Source: Winogradskyella sp046545555
GTDB taxonomy: Bacteria > Bacteroidota > Bacteroidia > Flavobacteriales > Flavobacteriaceae
Assembly: GCF_046545555.1 (NCBI RefSeq)
Contig: NZ_JBHZTH010000002.1
Span: 248,001 to 312,000, forward strand
DNA: 64,000 nucleotides
Reading direction: 5' to 3'
The position numbers were made by a program, and so were the translations under genes. Numbering within the stretch: the first letter of the stretch is position 1; each line of letters begins with the position of its first letter. Of the stretch, positions 37,562-45,964 are shown in pieces. Under the pieces are notes generated by a model. It had not been told where the DNA came from and did no database searches. It worked only from the letters and a program-made list of their open reading frames with translations.

Positions 37562-39013
37562 TTATTTTTCAAACAAAACAACAGTTTCTATATGAGCTGT
37601 ATGTGGAAATTGATCTACTAAACTAATTTTTTTAATGTCATACCCAGCTTCCATTAGTTGCTCTGTATCTCTTGCTTGAGTTGCCGGATTACAAGATACA
37701 TAAACCAAACGTTCTGCATTTAGGTTTATTATTTTTTTAAGAGTTTTTGGGGCTATTCCAGCTCTTGCAGGATCTAAAATAATAGTCCTAATTTTATCTG
37801 TATATTCTGGGTGTTCGAACAAAAATTTACCAACATCGGCCGCATAAAATTGTAGTCCCTCAATTTTATTTCTTTTTGCATTTTCTTTCGCATCTTCTAT
37901 GGCAGAAGCAACAATATCTACTCCAACAATTTTAGCATTTTCGGATCGACTTGCTATGATTTGGCCAATGGTACCAGTACCACAAAATAAGTCTAAGACT
38001 ATACTATTATCAATAGCTTCTTTCTTTTCTAGGGCATAATCAACTACTTTAGAATATAGTTTTTCTGCACATTTTGGATTTGTTTGAAAAAAGCTTTTCA
38101 TGCTAATTTCAAAATTTAAATCTAATAGCTCTTCTATTATTTTGTCCTTACCATATATAAGATTAATACTGCCAGTTGTGGCAATAGTTCTATCGCCAAT
38201 TTCGTCATTAATAGTATGCAATAACCCAGCTACTCTATCTCCAAATAAGTCTAGGAGATAATTTGCAAATTTATCTAAATCAAATTGTGATAAATCGTAA
38301 GATGTTGTTACTAGATTGAATAACAACTTATTTGTTTTATAAGATTTTCTAACCACAAAATATCTAAAGAACCCTTCTCTTTTTGGTGCATGCCATGGAG
38401 ATAACCCTGTAGCTTCACAATAGGTTTTTATATCTTTTAATTGATTTTCAAATTCAGCATCAAATAAACCAGAATCTCGGTTTAGATTATCGCCACACCA
38501 CCAAGTGCCTCGTCTTTTAAAACCTAATGTAAACTCATCTACATCAGTCTTTAATGCTCTGTTATATCCAATAGCAGAAAATCCATATTCCATTTTATTG
38601 CGATAATGAAATGTATTTGGTGAAGTAACAAATTCATCGAATTTTGTTTCAATATCAGATACTTTACCAATACGCTTAAAAAGTTCTAAGGTACTTTGTT
38701 TTTTGTAGTCGTGCTGCTTTTCAATAGGTAGCTGAATGTATGGTGCACCAGGAATATCTTGAAATGGCATTTCTATTTCATCTTCAGATGGTTTTAGAAC
38801 ATCGTATAGTTTAGCTTCTGCATACTTTTTACTCGATTTTTTTACTTGTGCCTTTACAAGTTGACCAGGTAAAGTATTAGGTACAAAAACTACAAATTCT
38901 CCATGTTCGTTTCTAATGCGTCCAATTCCTTTACCACCATAGGCATAATCTTCGATTAGCAGTTCTATGACCTCTCCTCGTTTTACAAATTTGTTACGTT
39001 CTCTTCTTGGCAT
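37562..39013 (-). CDS. rlmD: 23S rRNA (uracil-5-)-methyltransferase RlmD
   Basis: A 483-residue enzyme. An N-terminal TRAM RNA-binding domain (KRGEVIELLIEDYAYGGKGIGRI) is followed by a methyltransferase domain with LDLFCGTGTIGQ and ILDPARAGI, and the catalytic Cys in YVSCNPATQARD near residue 440. RlmD methylates U1939 of 23S rRNA in E. coli; RumA-type paralogues share this build, so the exact uridine is inferred. The [4Fe-4S] cysteine pattern of E. coli RlmD is not obvious in the N-terminal half. Confidence 0.88.
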   Translation of the reverse strand: MPRRERNKFVKRGEVIELLIEDYAYGGKGIGRIRNEHGEFVVFVPNTLPGQLVKAQVKKSSKKYAEAKLYDVLKPSEDEIEMPFQDIPGAPYIQLPIEKQHDYKKQSTLELFKRIGKVSDIETKFDEFVTSPNTFHYRNKMEYGFSAIGYNRALKTDVDEFTLGFKRRGTWWCGDNLNRDSGLFDAEFENQLKDIKTYCEATGLSPWHAPKREGFFRYFVVRKSYKTNKLLFNLVTTSYDLSQFDLDKFANYLLDLFGDRVAGLLHTINDEIGDRTIATTGSINLIYGKDKIIEELLDLNFEISMKSFFQTNPKCAEKLYSKVVDYALEKKEAIDNSIVLDLFCGTGTIGQIIASRSENAKIVGVDIVASAIEDAKENAKRNKIEGLQFYAADVGKFLFEHPEYTDKIRTIILDPARAGIAPKTLKKIINLNAERLVYVSCNPATQARDTEQLMEAGYDIKKISLVDQFPHTAHIETVVLFEK

Positions 39014-39031
39014 TTATGCAAAATTTGAGTG

Positions 39032-39039
39032 CAAATATA
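39032..39039 (-). promoter_or_regulatory. Possible -7 element of rlmD
   Basis: The minus strand reads TATATTTG, an exact TAnnTTTG match, 18 bases before the rlmD start. No well-spaced -33 TTG is evident. Confidence 0.45.
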
Positions 39040-39102
39040 TCCTTATTTATCGACATATATGTGCCATCACAATTTAGTGTTTTGTACTATAACTGTATAT
39101 AA

Positions 39103-39132
39103 AAAAACCGCTTAAATGACTAAGCGGTTTTT
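39103..39132 (-). terminator. Symmetric terminator after the MscS-like gene
   Basis: AAAAACCGCTTA (39103-39114) pairs perfectly with TAAGCGGTTTTT (39121-39132) around a six-base loop. The A and T flanks allow termination in both directions, but the only gene running into it is the minus-strand channel-like gene that ends at 39153. Confidence 0.88.
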
Positions 39133-39152
39133 GATTAGGAACAAAAAAGGGG

Positions 39153-40319
39153 TTAGTTTTTGTTAAACTTTTCTAATATTTTACCCATTTGCTTTCCAGC
39201 GGCTTCTCTACCACCTAAGCCAAATGAAAGTACAATTGTTAATGCAACAGTGCCTAAAGTAATACCAAAAGCCAGGTTTACAATTTCATCTGCGATTCCC
39301 ATTGAGCGTAACCCAATTGCTAAGAATATGGCAATGATACTTATCTTTACTATTGATACTACGAAAGGATTATTTTTACTATTTAAAGCTTTTGTAAATA
39401 GGTTCGAAATTATTAATCCAATTCCTATAATTACGATACCAAATAAGATCTTACCAGCATATCCTAAGACAGTATCTGTTATTTCTGTCAATTGTGTGAA
39501 TTCTAACTTTTCGAAAGCTGTAAGCATCCCGAAAACAACAATTAATGCATAAGTAACTTTAGAAATTAAGTTTGCAATACTTTTAGTACCCACGTACTCT
39601 GACATATTCATTTTTGCTACTAAACCATCCACATTTAAGCTTTTTAATAAATCCTTAAGTAGTTGAGATACAAATCTACCAACAAACACAAAAATTAGAA
39701 TTATAACAACTGCCACTAAAATTCTTGGTATAGCTTCAAAGAAAGAACTTAACATTGATGTTGCTGGTTCTGATATCGCTTTCATATCTAAAATATGAAA
39801 TGCAGAAATTAGTAAAGGAATAAAGATGAAAATAAACACGACTTTTTTAAGAATTTTTACAAGATTTATATTATCTGGTAATCTTAATTTTGGTGTCAAT
39901 TTTTGAATTGTATCTCCAGAAAGTTCTACTAATTCCGATACTATAGTTGCTAACATATAGCCAATATATGCTACTAAACCTGCACCAATTATATTAGGGA
40001 TATAGTTGGTAAATCCATTTAATAAGTTCTTAATAGGGTCTAATACATCTGTTAGTCCAAGTTTTCCTAAGGCTAGCATAAAGACAAAAATCATTACCAA
40101 AAAATAAAGAAGCTTACCAATAAAAGAAGAAATTTTTAATGATCCATTTTTTAGTTTGTCATCTACACCAGTTCGCTTTATGAGTTTTGTAATTAAACGT
40201 TTTATGACGCCAGCAATAAACCAGCCAATTATTAAAATTAATACTGCGGCAATGACGCCAGAGAGGCTTTCTCCGAATGATGCCGTAAGTTTGTCAAATA
40301 ATGTAGTTAAATAGTCCAT
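39153..40319 (-). CDS. Mechanosensitive-channel-like membrane protein (conserved TM helix repeats)
   Basis: The 388-residue protein has many hydrophobic helices arranged in repeats of the type found in the conserved-TM-helix family (AAVLILIIGWFIAGVIKRLITKLIKRTGVDDKL, and a similar block near residue 205 ending FVSQLLKDLLKSLNVDGL). It ends with GITLGTVALTIVLSFGLGGREAAG, the glycine-rich pore-like segment of MscS relatives. It lacks the long cytosolic vestibule of MscS. It may act in osmotic adaptation. It is a single-gene unit with its own terminator. Confidence 0.82.
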   Translation of the reverse strand: MDYLTTLFDKLTASFGESLSGVIAAVLILIIGWFIAGVIKRLITKLIKRTGVDDKLKNGSLKISSFIGKLLYFLVMIFVFMLALGKLGLTDVLDPIKNLLNGFTNYIPNIIGAGLVAYIGYMLATIVSELVELSGDTIQKLTPKLRLPDNINLVKILKKVVFIFIFIPLLISAFHILDMKAISEPATSMLSSFFEAIPRILVAVVIILIFVFVGRFVSQLLKDLLKSLNVDGLVAKMNMSEYVGTKSIANLISKVTYALIVVFGMLTAFEKLEFTQLTEITDTVLGYAGKILFGIVIIGIGLIISNLFTKALNSKNNPFVVSIVKISIIAIFLAIGLRSMGIADEIVNLAFGITLGTVALTIVLSFGLGGREAAGKQMGKILEKFNKN

Positions 40320-40487
40320 GGTTAATTTGTTAAATAGTTAATGTTATATATTATTCGACCCTTAATTTTTAGAAAAGACACATAAACGTTCAGGTTTGAC
40401 TAAGACTTCCTAATTCATATATAGATATATTTAATAGAATGTTCTGAAATTTTTTGAACCTATTTATACTTTTAACGTCTTTAGAGT

Positions 40488-40994
40488 ATGAGAGTTATAA
40501 ACAGTCATAAACGCACAATTAATCAGCCTATAAGTATGGTTTATCCTTTGTTTAAAACACTTGCTAGTCCAAACGATTTGGTATGGCCTTACGAAAAATG
40601 GCCCGCAATTAAATTTAAAAATGGATTGTATGTTGGAAGTAGTGGTGGACATGGTAGAGTTAGATATACAATTATAGAATTTACTGAAGGTGAATCAATA
40701 AAATTTCAGTTTTCAAAACCAATAGGATTTAATGGTACACATCAATTAAAAATTGAAGAATTGACAGAAAATAGTGTTCAAATAAGTCATATAATAAGAA
40801 TGGAGACATCATTTAAAGCCACATTTTTTTGGATATTTATAATCCGTTGGTTGCATAATGCGCTTATTAAAGATGCTTTTGATAAAGTAGAAAACTATTT
40901 TTTAACTTATAATAAAGAGACAACTTATAGTATTTGGGTTGGACTGCTACGAAATCTCTATAAGAGAAAATCATATAAAACTAAACATGCTTAA
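40488..40994 (+). CDS. SRPBCC (START-like) domain protein
   Basis: This 168-residue protein shows the helix-grip pattern of the SRPBCC superfamily: SHKRTINQPISMVYPLFKTL, a Trp/Pro-rich PNDLVWPYEKWPAIKF, then curved sheet strands and a C-terminal helix. Such proteins bind small hydrophobic ligands in a cavity. The ligand is unknown. Its stop codon directly abuts the TTG start of the sigma factor at 40995, so the genes are probably co-transcribed. Confidence 0.75.
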   Translation: MRVINSHKRTINQPISMVYPLFKTLASPNDLVWPYEKWPAIKFKNGLYVGSSGGHGRVRYTIIEFTEGESIKFQFSKPIGFNGTHQLKIEELTENSVQISHIIRMETSFKATFFWIFIIRWLHNALIKDAFDKVENYFLTYNKETTYSIWVGLLRNLYKRKSYKTKHA

Positions 40995-41546
40995 TTGAAA
41001 ACCAAGCAAAATATAGATGCGAAATTAATAAAAGCCTATAAAGCTGGTGATAATAACGCCTTAGCTATTTTGGTTAAACGATGGCATAAACTATTTTGTG
41101 ATAAGGCACATTGGTTGGTTAAAGATAAAGATGTTGCTAAAGATATAGCACAGGATAGTTGGTCAATTATTATTAAAAAAATAGATAGCTTAAATGACCC
41201 TAAACAATTTAAATATTGGGCATACAGAATTATAGTTAATAAATCAACCGATTGGTTGCGACTGCAAAGTAAAAACCAAAAGGAGTCTTTTAATCATGAC
41301 ATTGAGTTTTTAAATACGGAGAAAGTATATTCTGAAAATGAGCACCTAAAGCACAAGTTGTCAAAAGCTATAGATAGTTTGCCTAATGGTCAAAAAGTAG
41401 TGATTAAATTATTTTATATAGAGTTATATAGCTTAAAGGAAATAGGTGATTTATTAGGAATTTCGGTAGGAACTGCTAAATCTAGATTGTTTTATGCACG
41501 AGAAAAATTAAAAACAATTTTAAATTATAAAGATTATGAAAACTAA
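40995..41546 (+). CDS. ECF-type RNA polymerase sigma factor
   Basis: A 183-residue sigma-70 family protein with region 2 (LVKRWHKLFCDKAHWLVKD, then KDIAQDSWSIIIKKI) and region 4 (YSLKEIGDLLGISVGTAKS, the helix-turn-helix). The start is TTG at 40995, giving MKTKQNIDAKLIKAYKAGD, the expected first helix. It overlaps the downstream DUF6768 gene by 11 bases. That pairing suggests the partner may act as its membrane anti-sigma or co-regulator. Confidence 0.92.
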   Translation: MKTKQNIDAKLIKAYKAGDNNALAILVKRWHKLFCDKAHWLVKDKDVAKDIAQDSWSIIIKKIDSLNDPKQFKYWAYRIIVNKSTDWLRLQSKNQKESFNHDIEFLNTEKVYSENEHLKHKLSKAIDSLPNGQKVVIKLFYIELYSLKEIGDLLGISVGTAKSRLFYAREKLKTILNYKDYEN

Positions 41547-41916
41547 TAAGGAAGACATAGACCAATTAATTAAAGACACTTTAACAGAAGAAGAAGCTAA
41601 ATTTTACGATGCACTTGAAGAGCAAAGTGTATTCGCAATGATTGCTGGCTTATATAAAGGAAAAAATCTATGGTTTATACTAATAATGCATGTTATTAAT
41701 ATTGTCGCATTTGCATTTATGATTTACTGTTTAATACAAACTTTTGATGCTGTAGAGACTAATGATCTATTGCTTTGGATTGCTGGTTTTTTCTTTTGTT
41801 TTATTACAATGTGTATGATTAAAATTTACGCTTGGATGCAAATACACAGAAATGCTTTGACTAGAGAAATAAAAAGATTAGAATTACAAGTGTCATCATT
41901 ATCAACAAAATTATGA
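41536..41916 (+). CDS. DUF6768 family membrane protein, possible anti-sigma partner
   Basis: The 126-residue protein starts MKTNKEDIDQLIKDTLTEEE, has two membrane helices (about 47-70 and 79-98) and ends in a coiled-coil-like helix EIKRLELQVSSLS. It fits DUF6768, a family often encoded directly after ECF sigma factors in Flavobacteriia. The cytosolic N-terminus could bind the sigma factor, but there is no zinc-finger anti-sigma motif. Function is unproven. Confidence 0.78.
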   Translation: MKTNKEDIDQLIKDTLTEEEAKFYDALEEQSVFAMIAGLYKGKNLWFILIMHVINIVAFAFMIYCLIQTFDAVETNDLLLWIAGFFFCFITMCMIKIYAWMQIHRNALTREIKRLELQVSSLSTKL

Positions 41917-41960
41917 TAGTAAGTTTTTATTTCGAATAGAATATTTATTAATTTGCAAAC

Positions 41961-42030
41961 TCTAGGGATGATTTCTCTCCCACGCTGCTTTTTCAGTCTT
42001 CCTGAAAGAATAAAGGTGATGAAGGAATGG
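41961..42030 (+). promoter_or_regulatory. Possible structured leader upstream of rocD
   Basis: The 146-base gap before rocD holds a GC-richer block in AT-rich surroundings. GGGA and TCCC of GGGATGATTTCTCTCCC can pair. A clean hairpin follows: TTTTTCAG (41989-41996) pairs with CTGAAAGA (42002-42009) around TCTTC. Then comes a purine-rich AAAGGTGATGAAGGAATGG. It starts just after a near -7 element (TTAATTTG, about 41948-41955), so it would lie at the 5' end of the transcript. It matches no riboswitch class I can recall. The hairpin is seen; the regulatory role is inferred. Confidence 0.4.
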
Positions 42031-42062
42031 ATATTTTATTCATTTATTAAATTATTTTTAAA

Positions 42063-43343
42063 ATGGCTGTTTTAGACCAATTAACATCGCAACAGGCGAT
42101 CGATTTAGAAAACAAGTATGGTGCGCACAATTACCATCCACTACCAATAGTATTAAGTAGAGGAGAAGGTGTATTTGTTTGGGATGTAGAAGGGAAAAAG
42201 TATTATGACTTTCTTTCTGCGTACTCAGCAGTAAATCAAGGGCATTGTCACCCTAAGATTGTGAGTGCTATGACTAACCAGGCGCAAACGCTAACCTTAA
42301 CTTCAAGAGCGTTCTATAATGACATGTTAGGTAAGTTTGAGAAGTATGCAACAGAAACATTTCATTACGATAAACTATTACCAATGAATACTGGTGCTGA
42401 AGCTGTAGAAACGGCTCTAAAACTATGTAGAAAATGGGCGTATGAGGTTAAAGGTATTGAAGAAAATGAAGCGGAAATTATTGTTTGTGAAAATAATTTT
42501 CATGGTAGAACGACGACTATTATTTCATTTAGTAATGATCCTGTCGCTCGCAAAAACTTTGGACCTTATACAGATGGATTTATTAAAATTGAATATGATA
42601 ACCTTAAAGCTTTAGAGGAAGCTCTTAGTGCCAATAAAAATGTGGCTGGATTTTTGGTAGAGCCAATTCAAGGTGAAGCAGGTGTATATGTGCCTAGTGA
42701 TGGTTATTTAGCAGCAGCAAAAGCATTATGCAACAAGCATAACGTTTTATTTATTGCAGACGAAGTACAAACAGGAATTGCACGTACAGGTCGTTTATTG
42801 GCAACTTGTGGTAATTGTAATTGTGCAAATAAACATTGTTCTGGCGAGCCAGAAGTAAAAGCTGATATCTTAATATTAGGTAAAGCTCTTTCCGGAGGTG
42901 CTTATCCTGTTTCAGCAGTTTTAGCTAATGACAATATTATGAACGTTATTAAACCTGGGAATCATGGTAGTACATTTGGCGGTAATCCAGTTGCTGCTGC
43001 TATAGGTATGACTGCTCTAGAAGTTATTAAAGATGAAGAGTTGGCTCATAACGCTCAAGAATTAGGTGAATTATTTAGAGCAGAATTATCAAAATTTATT
43101 GAAACAAGTTCTATTGTTAATGCTGTAAGAGGTAAAGGGCTTTTAAATGCAATATTAATAAATGACACAGAGGAAAGTGAAACAGCTTGGAATATTTGTT
43201 TGCGTTTACGAGATAATGGCTTATTAGCTAAACCAACACACGGTAATATAATCCGTTTTGCACCACCATTGGTTATGAGTAAAGATCAATTATTAGATTG
43301 TGTATCTATTATAACCACGACTTTAAAGGAGTTTGAAAATTAA
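42063..43343 (+). CDS. rocD: Ornithine--oxo-acid aminotransferase
   Basis: A 426-residue class III PLP aminotransferase with EKYGAHNYHPLPIVLSRGEG-like N-terminal signature (here NKYGAHNYHPLPIVLSRGEG), NTGAEAVETALKLCRKW, FHGRTTTIISFSNDP, EPIQGEAGV and the PLP lysine in ILGKALSGGAYPVSAV. It converts ornithine and 2-oxoglutarate to glutamate semialdehyde and glutamate. An inserted Cys cluster (Cys249, Cys252, Cys254, Cys259 in TCGNCNCANKHC) lies just before the PLP lysine strand; the human-type enzymes have a short acidic loop there. A terminator follows. Confidence 0.95.
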   Translation: MAVLDQLTSQQAIDLENKYGAHNYHPLPIVLSRGEGVFVWDVEGKKYYDFLSAYSAVNQGHCHPKIVSAMTNQAQTLTLTSRAFYNDMLGKFEKYATETFHYDKLLPMNTGAEAVETALKLCRKWAYEVKGIEENEAEIIVCENNFHGRTTTIISFSNDPVARKNFGPYTDGFIKIEYDNLKALEEALSANKNVAGFLVEPIQGEAGVYVPSDGYLAAAKALCNKHNVLFIADEVQTGIARTGRLLATCGNCNCANKHCSGEPEVKADILILGKALSGGAYPVSAVLANDNIMNVIKPGNHGSTFGGNPVAAAIGMTALEVIKDEELAHNAQELGELFRAELSKFIETSSIVNAVRGKGLLNAILINDTEESETAWNICLRLRDNGLLAKPTHGNIIRFAPPLVMSKDQLLDCVSIITTTLKEFEN

Positions 43344-43355
43344 CTTTATATAATT

Positions 43356-43385
43356 AAAAAAGGCAACCAACTGGTTGCCTTTTTT
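43356..43385 (+). terminator. Terminator after rocD
   Basis: AAAAAAGGCAACC pairs with GGTTGCCTTTTTT around a six-base loop centred near 43370, with a T run. It can also serve the convergent CCC-motif gene that ends at 43404. Confidence 0.9.
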
Positions 43386-43403
43386 AATACTTAATATTTG
43401 ATT

Positions 43404-43736
43404 CTATTGATTTTGCATCTCTTTTGCACGTTCCATCATTAATTCAGGATCGCTAAGCGCGTCCCATCCAATCATTGAAATAACATATAGCATGTAAGCT
43501 GCAAATAATACACCGAGTACTATACCAATAATACCCATAATTTTTCCTGCTTTTACATTACCATACCCTAAGTAATTTTCAGGATCTTGTTTATAAACTT
43601 TTTCTGATTTAAGCGCAATAATTAAAGCGACAATACCAAAAATGATTCCTGGTAAGCCATAACAACAGCAACCTACTATTGATAAAATTCCCATTACAAG
43701 GGCTAAAGTTGCGTTTGGCAGCATTTGTTTTTCCAT
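43404..43736 (-). CDS. CCC-motif small membrane protein
   Basis: This 110-residue protein has two hydrophobic segments separated by a polar loop (KSEKVYKQDPENYLGYGNVKAGK). The first helix contains a run of three cysteines in IVGCCCYGLPGIIFG. This matches the Bacteroidota CCC-motif membrane proteins, related in layout to DUF4190. Function is unknown. It is followed on the same strand by the DUF2752 gene's downstream flank, with 24 bases between the two genes. Confidence 0.78.
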   Translation of the reverse strand: MEKQMLPNATLALVMGILSIVGCCCYGLPGIIFGIVALIIALKSEKVYKQDPENYLGYGNVKAGKIMGIIGIVLGVLFAAYMLYVISMIGWDALSDPELMMERAKEMQNQ

Positions 43737-43760
43737 GATTGTTGATTTTTTTAGTGTTAG

Positions 43761-44057
43761 TTAAAATGTTTTAATTAAAAAACTTGTTACAATAATACTA
43801 ATATTTAGAATAAATAAACCTAGAATTATTTTATGCCCATTTTTAAACTGAAATTTTAAGTGTAATAGAAGAAATGAAAACATAGCAATAAGAGTATAAA
43901 TTGCAGGATACATATGGAAAGCTGCGACGAATTCTCCTCGCAAAATAAATGCTACAGATCGCTGCATTCCACAACCCATGCAATCTACATTGAAATTTTT
44001 CTTCCAAAAGCAGGATAACATATAATCCTCAAGTCCTTTTAATAATATAAGCATCAT
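43761..44057 (-). CDS. DUF2752 small membrane protein
   Basis: The 98-residue protein carries the DUF2752 core CMGCGMQRSVAFILRGEFVAAFHMYP, with paired cysteines, followed by two hydrophobic helices. The family is widespread in Bacteroidota, often beside CCC-motif/DUF4190-like proteins as here, but has no known function. The start is the first of two adjacent Met codons. Confidence 0.85.
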   Translation of the reverse strand: MMLILLKGLEDYMLSCFWKKNFNVDCMGCGMQRSVAFILRGEFVAAFHMYPAIYTLIAMFSFLLLHLKFQFKNGHKIILGLFILNISIIVTSFLIKTF

Positions 44058-44096
44058 GCGAATTTAATAATTTGACAAATACTTTTGTAATAACTA

Positions 44097-44124
44097 TTGT
44101 AAATTATAGTAAAGCTTATTTTTG
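44097..44124 (+). promoter_or_regulatory. Bacteroidota-type promoter upstream of 44148
   Basis: TTG at 44097-44099 and TATTTTTG at 44117-44124 are separated by 17 bases and fit the -33 TTG / -7 TAnnTTTG pattern. The start codon lies 23 bases downstream. Confidence 0.6.
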
Positions 44125-44147
44125 TAAAAGATATAAATTACAGGGTC

Positions 44148-44366
44148 ATGGATATTTCTAGAGTAATAAATTTTATTTGTATAGTAGCTGGAGGTGCAAT
44201 TGCAGTATATGCGCAAGCAGAGCAAAAGCAGAACTCATACTTATTAATTGGTGGTATAATAATACTAATGTTTGGTATTTACAGAACATCTCGTAATATT
44301 CCTAGCAAGTACGGCAAGCAAGAAGAAGAAACTTTTGTTAAATCAGAACATATAGATGAAAATTAA
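44148..44366 (+). CDS. Small two-helix membrane protein of unknown function
   Basis: A 72-residue protein with two hydrophobic helices (about residues 5-20 and 30-44) and a charged C-terminal tail. I do not recognise a named family. It overlaps the Smr gene by 11 bases and shares its promoter, so the two are probably made together. The good promoter and the overlap support it as a real gene. Confidence 0.72.
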   Translation: MDISRVINFICIVAGGAIAVYAQAEQKQNSYLLIGGIIILMFGIYRTSRNIPSKYGKQEEETFVKSEHIDEN

Positions 44367-44913
44367 AGTTGGTGATAAGGTTGAAACTATTGATGATGCT
44401 ATAGTAGGTAGTGTCATAAAAATTGAAGATGATTTAATTACAATAAAAGATACTGACGGTTTTGAGTTTAAGTTTGAAGCTAATGAGTTAATTCTATCTG
44501 TTTCTGAAAATAAAATTAACAATGCTGTTTATGATGCAAATATTGAAGCTGTAATACGAGAGAAGGAATCGAAAAAAAGAAAGGTAACTCAGTCAGTAAG
44601 ACCTAAAGAAAGGCATGCACCAAAATTTGAAGTTGATTTACATATTCATCATTTAACCAAGTCTACACGAGGTATGACAAATTTTGAAATGCTTAATATT
44701 CAATTAGATACAGCAAGAGGTCAATTAGAATTTGCCATCAGAAAACGAATTCCTAAAATAGTTTTTATTCACGGAGTAGGTGAAGGTGTTCTACGTCAAG
44801 AATTAGAAACACTTTTTAGTCGCTATAATAATGTAAAGTTTTATGATGCAGATTATAAAACCTATGGCTTAGGTGCTACTGAAGTTAGAATTTTTCAGAA
44901 TATGGAACCTTAA
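44356..44913 (+). CDS. Smr domain protein (MutS2-like C-terminus)
   Basis: The 185-residue protein has an N-terminal SH3-like strand region (IKVGDKVETIDDAIVGSVIKI), a basic linker (KESKKRKVTQSVRPKERHA) and a C-terminal Smr domain with VDLHIHHL, the family's DLHG-like motif, and IVFIHGVGEGVLRQEL. Smr domains nick DNA or RNA. As a stand-alone form it lacks the MutS ATPase. In the first motif, DLHIHH replaces the more usual DLHG. Confidence 0.88.
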   Translation: MKIKVGDKVETIDDAIVGSVIKIEDDLITIKDTDGFEFKFEANELILSVSENKINNAVYDANIEAVIREKESKKRKVTQSVRPKERHAPKFEVDLHIHHLTKSTRGMTNFEMLNIQLDTARGQLEFAIRKRIPKIVFIHGVGEGVLRQELETLFSRYNNVKFYDADYKTYGLGATEVRIFQNMEP

Positions 44914-44924
44914 TAAAAAGGCAC

Positions 44925-45863
44925 TTATTGGTTTACAGTAAAAACAGTAGTTAAAGTTCCTAGATTTATAATCTCAGCACTTAATATTTCTAAATTAACA
45001 TCATTTATAACAAAATTTGTTAAGACTGTTCTTGTATAAGAATTGTTTTCTGTAAACCCAGGAGAACCATAATTCGTTACTTCCAGAATATTTAAATAAT
45101 GTGGCACTAAATCACCAGCCGAGTTTGTATTTTGATCGTTTCTAGGATCTTTATCACCATTAGCATCTTCTTGTATAGTTAAGACCATATCACCATCATC
45201 ATCAGTATCTAAATAATCGGGTATTAAATCACCATCAGTATCGAGTGGGTTGGTTGTAGGATCTCCATCTCCATCTATATCACTCGAGTCAATTTCGTTT
45301 ATCGTCTTTACATTATCATTATCATCATCCTCATCTAAATAATCAGGAAATTCATCTCCATCAGAATTAAGGGCATTAGGAAAATTACCATTTTCATCCG
45401 CGTCACCACGACCTTCTAAATCAGAAGGAATACCATCACCATCATCGTCATCAATAGTAACAGTAACAAATGCAGAACCAGCTGTTGCTTCATAGTCTTC
45501 TACAATTACTAAATCAGAAGGAGGAATAACATCACATAATTCTTGATCTGTTCCCGAACTTACTACAGCTCTATTATAAGTTCTATAAAGAAACCTTACC
45601 GTAGATCCATTAATAGCAAATTCTGTAGAAATTCCTGAGGCTGTAGGTTCTGAAAACAATAAATCGTTAGTGTCGTTCCTTGGTATTATGAGTGAAAGAG
45701 ATTCGTTAGGATCTTGCCTTAAATCATAAATAAGATAAGACTCATTATCATTTGTGCATCGCTCTAATTCCTGATCAAAAACTAATTCTACAGTAATAAT
45801 ATCACCATCGTCGCAAGTGGTTAAAACAAATAAACTAAGTATTATAAAAAAACGACGTAACAT
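44925..45863 (-). CDS. Lipoprotein with thrombospondin type 3-like Ca-binding repeats
   Basis: A 312-residue protein starting at the ATG at 45863 (MLRRFFIILSLFVLTTC), which places a lipobox Cys directly after the signal; a longer frame lacks a sensible start. Residues from about 145 to 255 are a series of Asp-rich repeats such as DDDDGDGIPSDLEG and DTDGDLIPDYLDTDDDGD, the calcium-binding TSP3-like pattern. The C-terminus is beta-rich. It is probably exposed on the cell surface or in the periplasm and needs calcium for folding. No catalytic motif is visible. Confidence 0.8.
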   Translation of the reverse strand: MLRRFFIILSLFVLTTCDDGDIITVELVFDQELERCTNDNESYLIYDLRQDPNESLSLIIPRNDTNDLLFSEPTASGISTEFAINGSTVRFLYRTYNRAVVSSGTDQELCDVIPPSDLVIVEDYEATAGSAFVTVTIDDDDGDGIPSDLEGRGDADENGNFPNALNSDGDEFPDYLDEDDDNDNVKTINEIDSSDIDGDGDPTTNPLDTDGDLIPDYLDTDDDGDMVLTIQEDANGDKDPRNDQNTNSAGDLVPHYLNILEVTNYGSPGFTENNSYTRTVLTNFVINDVNLEILSAEIINLGTLTTVFTVNQ

Positions 45864-45937
45864 AGAATAGATTTTAGACAAAAATAACGGATTTGTAAAA
45901 TTATAACGTCGCATTAACCAAATAATTTTATTTACAA

Positions 45938-45945
45938 TATTTTTG
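45938..45945 (+). promoter_or_regulatory. Possible -7 element of the cysteine desulfurase gene
   Basis: TATTTTTG is an exact TAnnTTTG match, 19 bases before the ATG at 45965. No well-spaced -33 TTG is seen. Confidence 0.5.
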
Positions 45946-45964
45946 TAATAAATATGTGCACTTT

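Noticed and set aside
41961..42030. A named riboswitch (SAM-II, TPP, preQ1, guanidine)
   Set aside because: I compared the conserved cores from memory and none fits, so it is listed only as a possible structured leader.
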